A stretch of DNA of 33,279 nt, taken from an uncultured Bacilli bacterium (lineage in GTDB: Bacteria > Bacillota_I > Bacilli_A > RF39 > UBA660). Positions 1-7,111 of this stretch are shown piece by piece. A model generated the notes under the pieces. That model was not told the origin of the DNA. It worked only from the letters and a program-made list of their open reading frames with translations, and made no database searches. How positions within the stretch are numbered: the first letter of the stretch is position 1; every line of letters begins with the position of its first letter. The stretch lies in assembly GCA_910577075.1 (NCBI GenBank), contig CAJTKV010000022.1, positions 1 to 33,279 of the forward strand, given 5' to 3'. Made by a program: the position numbers and the translations under genes.

Positions 1-1
1 A

Positions 2-1048
2 GCTAAGGCCAAAGTTGACTGGATTGATACGACAGCTCCAACTGCTAAAGTGAAATATAGCACAACTTCAAAAACTAACCACGAAGTTGTTGCTGAATTA
101 ACCGATATAAGCGAAGAAATAACTGTTATCAATAATAATGGAAAAACGACTTATACATTTGCTGCAAATGGCAAATTTACATTTGAAATTCAAGATAAAG
201 CTGGCAATGTATCGAAAGTTGAAACTAAAGTTGATTGGATTGATACTACTTTACCAACGGCTGAAATAGTATACGATATTTCAACATTGACAAATAAAAA
301 TGTTACAGCAACCTTATCAAATCCAAGTGAAAAGATAAAGATTCTTAACAACAATGGAAAATCGTCTTATATCTTTAATAGAAATGGTTCATTTGATTTT
401 AAAATTCAAGATGAAGCCGGAAATGTCAATACAATTACTGCTGTCGTTGGATGGATAGATAAAATAGCACCAACAGCAAAAATTGAATACAGTACGGTTA
501 AGAAAACTAAAAATCCTGTAACAGCAACGATAAAAGAATTTTCTGAAGAAGCAACTATTATAAATAATGGTGGAAAAAATACTTATACCTTTACATCTAA
601 CGGTTCATTCACTTTTGAAATACAAGACGAAGCCGGAAATATTGGTAAAATAGTTGCTAAGGTAAATTGGATAGATGATAATGCTATTATTATTCCACCA
701 AGACCAACTACCACCACAACTAAGAAAACGACAACAAAGAAAACAACGAGCCAAAAAACGACAAACAAAATAGATGTAACTAACACTACTAATAATGCAG
801 GTGGAACTAATACAACCATTAAGACGACAAATTCATCGAAGAAGACTACGACAAAAGGGCAAAATAGTACTACAAGTGCTAGTAGCAAAACTACATCAAA
901 TGCAATAACTACGTCTCGCGTTATTGTCGAAAATAATGAAGAGAAAGAGAAAAAATCAAAAAATAAGCTATGGCTATATATAATTTTAGGAATTATTCTC
1001 GTAATTTTATTAATTCTCTTTTGCATAGCTCGTAAGAAACAAAAATAA
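2..1048 (+). CDS. Surface protein with Ig-like repeats, Thr/Lys-rich stalk and C-terminal membrane anchor (5' end missing)
   Basis: The reading frame is open from the window edge, so only the C-terminal part is seen. It holds tandem repeats of exactly 72 residues: the WID tripeptide recurs every 72 residues, each followed by a (A/L)PTA(K/E) segment, an INN(N/G)GK turn, a TYTF strand, an NG.F.FEIQD strand and an AGN turn. This looks like a bacterial Ig-like beta-sandwich array. A linker of about 100 residues rich in Thr, Lys, Ser and Asn follows, then a hydrophobic helix starting at LWLYII and a short basic tail. There is no LPxTG motif, so the protein is probably held by the C-terminal helix with the repeats outside the cell. 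An adhesin or surface-layer role is inferred only from this architecture. Confidence 0.8.
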   Translation, partial: AKAKVDWIDTTAPTAKVKYSTTSKTNHEVVAELTDISEEITVINNNGKTTYTFAANGKFTFEIQDKAGNVSKVETKVDWIDTTLPTAEIVYDISTLTNKNVTATLSNPSEKIKILNNNGKSSYIFNRNGSFDFKIQDEAGNVNTITAVVGWIDKIAPTAKIEYSTVKKTKNPVTATIKEFSEEATIINNGGKNTYTFTSNGSFTFEIQDEAGNIGKIVAKVNWIDDNAIIIPPRPTTTTTKKTTTKKTTSQKTTNKIDVTNTTNNAGGTNTTIKTTNSSKKTTTKGQNSTTSASSKTTSNAITTSRVIVENNEEKEKKSKNKLWLYIILGIILVILLILFCIARKKQK

Positions 1049-1076
1049 AGGCAAGTTAAACTAACTTGTCTTTTTC
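1049..1076 (+). terminator. Intrinsic terminator of the Ig-repeat gene
   Basis: A 9-bp stem (1050-1058 with 1062-1070, one G-U pair) has a 3-nt loop and is followed by five T. It lies directly after the stop codon. Confidence 0.85.
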
Positions 1077-1090
1077 TTGTAAATAAAAGA

Positions 1091-1099
1091 TGCTATAAT
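1091..1099 (+). promoter_or_regulatory. Extended -10 promoter of the phosphatase/hydrolase gene
   Basis: TGCTATAAT, with no good -35. It decides the start codon: an ATG at 1102 lies only 2 nt after the -10 and would be upstream of the transcript start, whereas the ATG at 1120 has GAGG (1108-1111) 8 nt upstream. Confidence 0.7.
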
Positions 1100-1119
1100 A
1101 TATGAAAGAGGCGATTCAT

Positions 1120-2403
1120 ATGAAAGAGATAGAATTTATAAAGAATATTGTTAAAGAGGCCAATGAAATAAGCAATCAACAATTTAAAATTTATGAGAAA
1201 GATGGAGAATATGATCTTGTAACTAATCTTGATTTAGATATAGAAAAGTTTTTAATAGATAAGATAAAGAAAGAATATCCTGATTTTGATATAGTAAGTG
1301 AAGAATATAATACCAATAATCAAATAACTTCCAATTGCTTCATTATTGATCCCATAGATGGAACTATAAACTTTGCCAATAATCTTCCTCTCTGGGGCAT
1401 TCAAATTGCCTGTGTAAAAAATGGTACCACTATTGCCAGTGTCATAAGTTTGCCACGCCTTAATGAATTTTATTATGCCGATGATACCGGGGCCTACTTG
1501 AATGATAAACCCATTAAGGTTCAAGAAGTGGATATCAAAAAGACTTTATATGCTATAGATGGAAATAACAATTTACCATGTATGCAAAGAATGCGCAAAT
1601 ATTCCTCTAATCGCCGCAATTTTGGAGGAGTGTGTGTATCTATGGCTTTTTTAGCAAGTGGCAGAATCCACGGAGCTGTATTTAGAAGTGATAAACCATG
1701 GGACTATGAACCAGGTCTATTTCTTTGCAAGATGGCAGGAGCAGTTATTAAAAGTATAAGTGGATTTCATGCGGCAGCTATGAATAAAGAATATCTTGAT
1801 ATCCTTGAGCATGAAACGGCAAAAAAAATGGGAGTTTCTAATATTTTTATCCTGCATTCTTTAAACGGTGATACTTTAAGAACTTGGGGTATTGATGTTA
1901 AAGAAAACTTTGGAGCCAAAGAAATAGACGTATATATGCCAGAATTTCCTATAAGGGAAGAATCTACTTATGAAGAATTTAGCAATAGATTATCTGTCTA
2001 TTTAGAAAATGGAAAACTTAATGAAAAATCTATAGTTATTTGCCATTCCATTGGCAATCCTTATTTCATAAGATTTTGTTATGAAAAAAAATATACCCCT
2101 AAAAACTATATAGCTGTTGCTCCAAGATGTATTTATGAAGCTAAGTTAGATAGAACTGATTACATAGTTGATGTTATGAAACAAGCTATAGTTAAGCCAG
2201 AATATTTGGAATACATAAAAAAGAATGTTACAGCGTTTTGTCTATATTCTGATGAGTCAATTGGCAATACGGAAGAATTCACTAACTTTATAAATGATAC
2301 CAACGCTAAGGATATTTATTTAGAATACTACGATCATTTTGATGGTTATCACCGCATTTATAAAATACCAGAGCTAAATGATTTAATTGATAAATTATTG
2401 TAA
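1120..2403 (+). CDS. Inositol monophosphatase-family domain fused to an RBBP9/YdeN-like serine hydrolase domain
   Basis: The N-terminal ~220 residues are IMPase-like: D.VTN.D near the start, SEE at 60-62, the metal-binding motif DPIDGT at 77-82 followed by NF, and WDYEPG at 194-199. These are the Mg2+-dependent phosphatase signatures (inositol-P, bisphosphate nucleotides or NADP; the substrate cannot be read off). The remaining ~190 residues look like a small alpha/beta hydrolase of the RBBP9/YdeN type: an N-terminal HSLNGDT..TW motif, a nucleophile elbow CHSIG with Ser310, Asp378 as possible acid, and His411 in a DGYHR context. Both halves seem complete, so this is a genuine in-frame fusion. 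The dCMP deaminase gene follows after 17 nt, so they are probably co-transcribed. Start 1120 is chosen from promoter and ribosome binding site positions. Confidence 0.85.
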   Translation: MKEIEFIKNIVKEANEISNQQFKIYEKDGEYDLVTNLDLDIEKFLIDKIKKEYPDFDIVSEEYNTNNQITSNCFIIDPIDGTINFANNLPLWGIQIACVKNGTTIASVISLPRLNEFYYADDTGAYLNDKPIKVQEVDIKKTLYAIDGNNNLPCMQRMRKYSSNRRNFGGVCVSMAFLASGRIHGAVFRSDKPWDYEPGLFLCKMAGAVIKSISGFHAAAMNKEYLDILEHETAKKMGVSNIFILHSLNGDTLRTWGIDVKENFGAKEIDVYMPEFPIREESTYEEFSNRLSVYLENGKLNEKSIVICHSIGNPYFIRFCYEKKYTPKNYIAVAPRCIYEAKLDRTDYIVDVMKQAIVKPEYLEYIKKNVTAFCLYSDESIGNTEEFTNFINDTNAKDIYLEYYDHFDGYHRIYKIPELNDLIDKLL

Positions 2404-2420
2404 TTATAGGAGGATATATT

Positions 2421-2972
2421 ATGTCAAAAAAGAGAAGTGAATACTTAAGTTGGGATGAATATTTTATGGGCTGTGCCATTTTGTCATCAATGCGTAGTAA
2501 AGATCCTAGCAACCAAATCGGAGCGTGCATTGTCGATGAAACGACCAAAAAGATACTATCAATCGGCTATAACGGATTAACTTGTGGTATGGATGATAAT
2601 CTTTTTGATTGGGAATCGTCAGGTGAAAAGACGGGAATTTTAAAAAATGTTAAAGATTTCTATGTAGTCCATGCTGAACGCAATGCCATTTTAAATTATT
2701 CAGGAAACTCAAAAGACTTAAGAGGATCAACATTATATATTACGTGGTTTCCCTGTACAGAATGTACCAAAGAGATAATCCAAGTGGGAATTAAAAAGAT
2801 TGTCTACTTAAGAATGTTTTCGAAACCCGAACAGGTAGAAATAAGTAATATAATGCTAAAGGCTGCTAACGTCGAAGTCGCAAAATTTAACGAAAATAAA
2901 GAATTTACCAAAGATGAAGTAAGACTGCTTACTGATGAAATTCAAAAAAAATTTAAAAGTTTCAGTGATTAA
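2421..2972 (+). CDS. Deoxycytidylate (dCMP) deaminase family protein
   Basis: Cytidine/deoxycytidylate deaminase fold with the zinc site HAE (84-86) and PCTEC (111-115), where His84, Cys112 and Cys115 would bind zinc and Glu86 shuttles protons. An N-terminal SW.EYFMG..ILSS segment and the D..NQIGA strand are typical of dCMP deaminases (ComEB/Dcd group), which convert dCMP to dUMP for dTTP synthesis. Length (183 aa) fits. The ribosome binding site is AGGAGG at 2408. It shares a transcript with the preceding phosphatase/hydrolase fusion. The C-terminal ~30 residues are charged and lack recognisable motifs. Confidence 0.9.
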   Translation: MSKKRSEYLSWDEYFMGCAILSSMRSKDPSNQIGACIVDETTKKILSIGYNGLTCGMDDNLFDWESSGEKTGILKNVKDFYVVHAERNAILNYSGNSKDLRGSTLYITWFPCTECTKEIIQVGIKKIVYLRMFSKPEQVEISNIMLKAANVEVAKFNENKEFTKDEVRLLTDEIQKKFKSFSD

Positions 2973-2976
2973 GCAC

Positions 2977-3006
2977 AAAAAAAGAAGATATTTATCTTCT
3001 TTTTTG
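2977..3006. terminator. Bidirectional terminator between convergent genes
   Basis: A 13- to 14-bp A/T-rich stem (AAAAGAAGATA arm) with a 2-nt loop has T-runs on both strands. It ends the deaminase transcript on + and the lipoprotein transcript on -. Confidence 0.85.
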
Positions 3007-3014
3007 TTGGTTAA

Positions 3015-3479
3015 CTATTTTTCACAAGTAGCACCAGTAGATTCATACATAGTCTTTAAATCATCAACATTGATTTTGCCATCTTTAATTATGCTACCAT
3101 TAGCAGAATCAAGTTTAATCATAGCTTCAGTATCAACTTTAGAATAATCAATTTCTGTTGTACTTGTTAAGACATTTCCTTCAACTTTTACTTCATTGCT
3201 ATAATGATCAAGTTTATTGTACTCAGCATACATAGTTTCAACATTCTTTTTTGCTTCTTCTAGTGCTTTAGCATTTTCTTCGGAAGTTTCCATCTTTTCA
3301 ACAGTTTTAACAGTTACTACATCATTTCCCTTATAAGTTACTTCGTATTGAAAATCAGCTTTAATTCCGCTTTGATCCATAGTTCTTGAACACTTCATTG
3401 TCTTTACAGTGTCATCTCCACAACCAGTTAATGTTAATACTACTAGAGATAAACAAGCAACAAGTATACCTTTTTTCAT
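3015..3479 (-). CDS. Lipoprotein, DUF1307/YehR-like
   Basis: A 154-aa protein with a lipoprotein signal peptide: MKKG, a hydrophobic core, and lipobox LTGC with Cys20 as the lipidation site. After it comes a small soluble domain containing MKCSRTM, a charged helical segment near the middle, and a C-terminal Y.STGATCEK. The paired cysteines in KCSR and TCEK could form a disulfide. The pattern resembles DUF1307 (YehR) lipoproteins common in Bacillota; function unknown. Start 3479 is chosen because AAAGGAT sits just upstream and the signal peptide begins there; 11 extra upstream codons would spoil the signal peptide. Monocistronic, convergent with the deaminase. Confidence 0.75.
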   Translation of the reverse strand: MKKGILVACLSLVVLTLTGCGDDTVKTMKCSRTMDQSGIKADFQYEVTYKGNDVVTVKTVEKMETSEENAKALEEAKKNVETMYAEYNKLDHYSNEVKVEGNVLTSTTEIDYSKVDTEAMIKLDSANGSIIKDGKINVDDLKTMYESTGATCEK

Positions 3480-3584
3480 TTCACACATCCTTTTATAAAA
3501 ATAATATACCAAAACTCTAACAAAAATGAAAGAGATAAGTAAAAAAAATGTGAAATTTTTGTGAAAAAAGTATAATCAAAACAT

Positions 3585-3613
3585 TTGCAATTAAATTTCT
3601 CTTATAGTATAAT
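3585..3613 (+). promoter_or_regulatory. Sigma-A promoter of the 3639 gene
   Basis: TTGCAA (3585-3590), 17-bp spacer, TATAAT (3608-3613). It excludes an in-frame TTG at 3585 as start codon; the ATG at 3639 preceded by AAAGGGG is the start. Confidence 0.85.
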
Positions 3614-3638
3614 AAATCCCACACAAAGGGGAATATTT

Positions 3639-4793
3639 ATGAATAAAATAAAATCTTTTTTTGCAAAGGAATATTTATCACATAATATAAGATGGCAAAA
3701 AAATCGCAATTATAAAGATAAAAGTGTTTTTTATTTTCAATACGAAGTAAGAGATTTTTTACAATTTTTAGAAAATCGTCTCGATTACTTATTAAACTCT
3801 ATTTTTTTAGATTTCGGTTTAGAAGTTAAAATAGATAAGAACAAGTCTGGCAACAGCTTCATATATTTTTATAATTGTAAAAATCCCAACGATGAATATA
3901 TGTTATTTTCTGATCGTGTAGTTTCACATAGTCCATCTCTTGATGAAAATGTCTTAAATAAAATAAATTCAAAAAAGTCTCAATTAGAAAGTCTTTTTAA
4001 CTACTACAAAGATATAGTTGAAAAGTGTAAAACTAAAGAAATTCCATTAGTAAAAAATATCTTTTGGTGCTATGACTTTTTTGGAGGAACATATTTTTTA
4101 TTAAAGAATAGAAAAGGACGAAATAAAATAAAATTTTATAGAAGTACGGACATAGATAATTTTTTCGATAAAGATGATAATGAAGAGAGAATTTTTGCCG
4201 ATGGAACGTTCTACGAAATGATTGATAAGTTTTCGCGTATCCCCAATAATCATTACGAAGAATATCAAGCCCTAAAAAGTACTCTTACAAACGGAGAAAA
4301 TCTCCTATGTGACAAGGTACATTCTGAAGTTAAAAAGATGGAAGAAATCCAAGGTGTAGAAAAACAGATTCAACAAAAACTCTTGGAGATGATAGCCTTA
4401 CAAGAGCAATTGGGAGACCTAACTAATATTGTAAAAAGAGTATCTATACCCGAAAAAAATTTGTTTGAAAAAATAGATGGTGTAACTTGTATAAAAGAAT
4501 GCTTTCAACCATATCTTAGATATATTGACTTGTCTCAAACTTTTTTTGATAATGTTTATATTGCTGGTCTTGACTTTTCTCATACCAATGCTAAAATCAA
4601 TCCCCAAACTGTATACAATAAAGATTTGAGCAATTGTCGCTTCGTAACAGCGTCTCCAAGCGATAATATTTTTTCCGCTTTTAGCGATTTCCGAGGATGT
4701 AATCTTGCGGGGACATTTATTGATGATGCCCCAGTAACTTTAGGGATATCAGATAATAGCAATTGTACAGTTATTAAAAAATATAATAATTAA
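3639..4793 (+). CDS. Protein of unknown function with C-terminal pentapeptide-like region
   Basis: A 384-aa protein with no signal peptide or membrane helix, so probably cytoplasmic. The N-terminal half is aromatic- and charge-rich without known motifs. A coiled-coil-like segment rich in Glu, Gln and Lys lies roughly at residues 215-265. The C-terminal ~100 residues contain loose five-residue periodicity (LDFSHTNAKI, LSNCRF, FRGCNLAGTF) that recalls pentapeptide-repeat right-handed beta-helices but is too short and irregular to be sure. I do not recognise the family. No strong terminator follows; the next gene has its own promoter. Confidence 0.6.
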   Translation: MNKIKSFFAKEYLSHNIRWQKNRNYKDKSVFYFQYEVRDFLQFLENRLDYLLNSIFLDFGLEVKIDKNKSGNSFIYFYNCKNPNDEYMLFSDRVVSHSPSLDENVLNKINSKKSQLESLFNYYKDIVEKCKTKEIPLVKNIFWCYDFFGGTYFLLKNRKGRNKIKFYRSTDIDNFFDKDDNEERIFADGTFYEMIDKFSRIPNNHYEEYQALKSTLTNGENLLCDKVHSEVKKMEEIQGVEKQIQQKLLEMIALQEQLGDLTNIVKRVSIPEKNLFEKIDGVTCIKECFQPYLRYIDLSQTFFDNVYIAGLDFSHTNAKINPQTVYNKDLSNCRFVTASPSDNIFSAFSDFRGCNLAGTFIDDAPVTLGISDNSNCTVIKKYNN

Positions 4794-4823
4794 TATTTTA
4801 AAAAGTATATTAATAAAATAATT

Positions 4824-4880
4824 AGTGAAGTATTAAAAAAAAGTTAAGTACTTTACTTTTATTTTGGGTTGCTATATAAT
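4824..4880 (+). promoter_or_regulatory. Promoter and possible MarR operator of the exporter operon
   Basis: TTTACT (4852-4857), 17-bp spacer, TATAAT (4875-4880). An imperfect inverted repeat (4824-4835 against 4846-4857, 9 of 12 positions) ends on the -35 box. A MarR-type autorepressor commonly binds such a site; that role is inferred. Confidence 0.55.
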
Positions 4881-4914
4881 GAATAAGTGCATTAATAAGT
4901 AAGAAGGTATGTTT

Positions 4915-5361
4915 ATGGATAAAGGTGTTTTAAATTATATAAGAGATTTAGATATTTCTATTAAAAAGAAAATGTTTTTAATCGGAAAAGAAGCTCAAAT
5001 AAATAATCCACCAAGTCCTCTTCAAGTTCGTATCTTTATGTATCTTTATAGTCACAAAGATTTAACCATATCTCCTAAAGATTTAGTTAGAGAACTCCAT
5101 ATTTCCAAAGTTGCGATAAGTGAAGCTTTAACTAAAATGGAAAACAATGGCAATATTATCATTAAGGAAAGTAAAGAAGATGGAAGAAAAAAGATTTTAA
5201 CTTATACCGAACAAGCTATAAAAAGAATGGATCAGATGATTATATCATTAGAAACTTTAAATAATGAATTAATAAAAAATATATCGGATGAAGAGTTAAA
5301 CATATTTATTAATGTTCTGAAGAAAATGAAGGAAAATATCAAGGAGGAAGAAAATGTTTAA
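4915..5361 (+). CDS. MarR-family transcriptional regulator
   Basis: A 148-aa winged-helix protein: a dimerisation helix at the N-terminus, a helix-turn-helix around LTISPKDLVRELHISKVAIS, then the wing (NGNIIIKESKEDGRKK) and a C-terminal helix pair rich in Lys/Glu. This layout is that of MarR repressors, which usually sense small molecules and control an adjacent efflux system. The gene overlaps the following ABC transporter gene by 8 nt, so the two are translationally coupled. The start at 4915 has AGAAGG 7 nt upstream; the ATG at 4909 would be too close to it. Likely autoregulated with the exporter. Confidence 0.85.
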   Translation: MDKGVLNYIRDLDISIKKKMFLIGKEAQINNPPSPLQVRIFMYLYSHKDLTISPKDLVRELHISKVAISEALTKMENNGNIIIKESKEDGRKKILTYTEQAIKRMDQMIISLETLNNELIKNISDEELNIFINVLKKMKENIKEEENV

Positions 5362-7111
5362 ATTATTTAAAAATTTTACTAAAAAAGATATCTTACTAGT
5401 AATAATATGCATATCCTTTGTCGTATTTCAGGTGTTTTTAGATTTAAAATTACCCGATTACATGAGTGAGATTACAAGACTTATTCAAACTGAAGGAAGT
5501 ACATTAAGTGAGATATTAGTACAAGGTGGCTTCATGCTTGCCTGTGCCTTTGGTAGTCTTGCAACCGCCGTTCTTGTGGGTTTTCTAGCAAGTCGTTTAT
5601 CTGCAAGCTTTACTAAAACTTTGCGAAAAAAAATATTTGTCAAAGTCGAAAAATTTGGCATGGCAGAAATCAAGAATTTTTCAACTAGCAGTTTAATAAC
5701 GCGAACTACCAATGATGTAACACAAATTGAGATGATTATCGCCATGGGACTACAAATGTTGTGTAAAGCCCCAATCATGGCTGTTTGGGCAGTTTTAAAG
5801 ATTGTCAACAAAAGCTTAGAGTGGAGTATATTAACAGCCGTTTTAGTAGGCGTCCTATTACTTACTATTGGCATCCTTATGATCATTGTTTTGCCAAGAT
5901 TTGAACGTGTTCAGAAATTAATTGATAAAGTTAACAGTGTTACTCGTGAAAACTTAACAGGTATAAGAGTAATTCGTGCCTTTAATGCTGAAGAATTTCA
6001 AGAAAATCGTTTTGAAGAAGTCAATAACACCTTGACGAATACTCAGTTATTTAATCAAAGATGCTTTTCTATATTAAATCCTATTATGAATTTAATTATG
6101 CATTCCCTTTCTTTAGGAATATATTTTATAGGAGCATTCCTAATCGAAAAGGCTGGTATGCAAATGAAGATAACTCTATTCAGTGATATGGTTGTCTTTA
6201 CTAGTTATGGTATGCAAGTTATAATGTCTTTCTTAATGCTTGCTATGATATTCATGATGTGGCCTCGTGCTCAAGTATCAGCAAGACGTATTAATGAGAT
6301 TTTGGAAACTGAAGAATCTTTGAAAAATGGAGATTTTAAAGGAAATACAAAGGAAATAGGCACGGTTGAATTTAAGAATGTTTCATTTAAATATCCTGAT
6401 GCCGATGAATACTTGCTAAAAAATATTTCCTTTAAGGTAAATAAGGGAGAGACAATTGCCTTTATTGGATCCACTGGCTCAGGTAAATCAACTTTAATCA
6501 ATTTAGTTCCTAGATTTTATGATGCCACTGATGGTGAAGTATTAGTTGATGGTGTAAATGTCAAAGAATATGACTTCGAGAACTTATACAATAAGCTTGG
6601 ATATGTTTCTCAAAAAGCCTTTATGTTTACAAGCTCAATAAAGGAAAATGTTGCCTATGGAAAAAGTAATAATAAGAAAACCCAAGAGGTAATTGAAGAA
6701 GCCATTAAAGTTGCCCAAGGTGAGGAATTTGTACTGAAGATGGATAAAAAATATGATTCTCATATTGCTAGAGGAGGAACTAATGTCTCTGGTGGACAAA
6801 AGCAAAGATTATCCATCGCTCGTGCAATTGCTAGAGATCCGGAAATCTATATATTTGATGATTCCTTCTCGGCCCTTGATTACCAAACTGATGCCACTTT
6901 AAGAAGAGAACTTAAAAAACACACCAAGGATTCTACTAGTATGATTGTTGCTCAAAGAATTGGTACAATTATGAATGCCGATAAAATAGTTGTTTTAGAT
7001 AAGGGAAAATGTGTGGGAATTGGAACACATAAAGAATTATTAAAAAAATGTGCAGTTTACAAAGAAATTGCCCTTTCTCAGCTTTCAAAGGAGGAATTAG
7101 AAAATGCCTAG
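5354..7111 (+). CDS. Heterodimeric multidrug ABC exporter subunit with degenerate catalytic site (BmrC/LmrC-like)
   Basis: A 585-aa half-transporter: six membrane helices in the first ~310 residues, then a nucleotide-binding domain with Walker A GSTGSGKST (372-380), intact signature VSGGQ (478-482) and Walker B ending in Asp502. The residue after it, normally the catalytic Glu, is Asp503, and the H-loop His is Gln534. Such a subunit contributes the intact signature to the active site and a dead Walker B/H-loop to the other site, exactly as in BmrC/TM287-type subunits. The partner is the next gene (8-nt overlap). Ribosome binding site AAGGAGG. Drug or lipid export is inferred from the family and from the MarR neighbour. 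Confidence 0.9.
   Translation: MFKLFKNFTKKDILLVIICISFVVFQVFLDLKLPDYMSEITRLIQTEGSTLSEILVQGGFMLACAFGSLATAVLVGFLASRLSASFTKTLRKKIFVKVEKFGMAEIKNFSTSSLITRTTNDVTQIEMIIAMGLQMLCKAPIMAVWAVLKIVNKSLEWSILTAVLVGVLLLTIGILMIIVLPRFERVQKLIDKVNSVTRENLTGIRVIRAFNAEEFQENRFEEVNNTLTNTQLFNQRCFSILNPIMNLIMHSLSLGIYFIGAFLIEKAGMQMKITLFSDMVVFTSYGMQVIMSFLMLAMIFMMWPRAQVSARRINEILETEESLKNGDFKGNTKEIGTVEFKNVSFKYPDADEYLLKNISFKVNKGETIAFIGSTGSGKSTLINLVPRFYDATDGEVLVDGVNVKEYDFENLYNKLGYVSQKAFMFTSSIKENVAYGKSNNKKTQEVIEEAIKVAQGEEFVLKMDKKYDSHIARGGTNVSGGQKQRLSIARAIARDPEIYIFDDSFSALDYQTDATLRRELKKHTKDSTSMIVAQRIGTIMNADKIVVLDKGKCVGIGTHKELLKKCAVYKEIALSQLSKEELENA

Noticed and set aside
583..1026. Val/Phe-rich reading frame on the - strand
   Set aside because: Shadow of the Thr/Lys-rich linker on +. 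Similar Val-rich shadows oppose the linkers at 13267-13590 and 27128-27502.
1102..1119. Upstream in-frame ATG of the phosphatase/hydrolase gene
   Set aside because: Lies 2 nt after the -10 box and thus upstream of the expected transcript start.
3585..3638. N-terminal extension of the 3639 gene
   Set aside because: Its TTG start is the -35 box of a good promoter.
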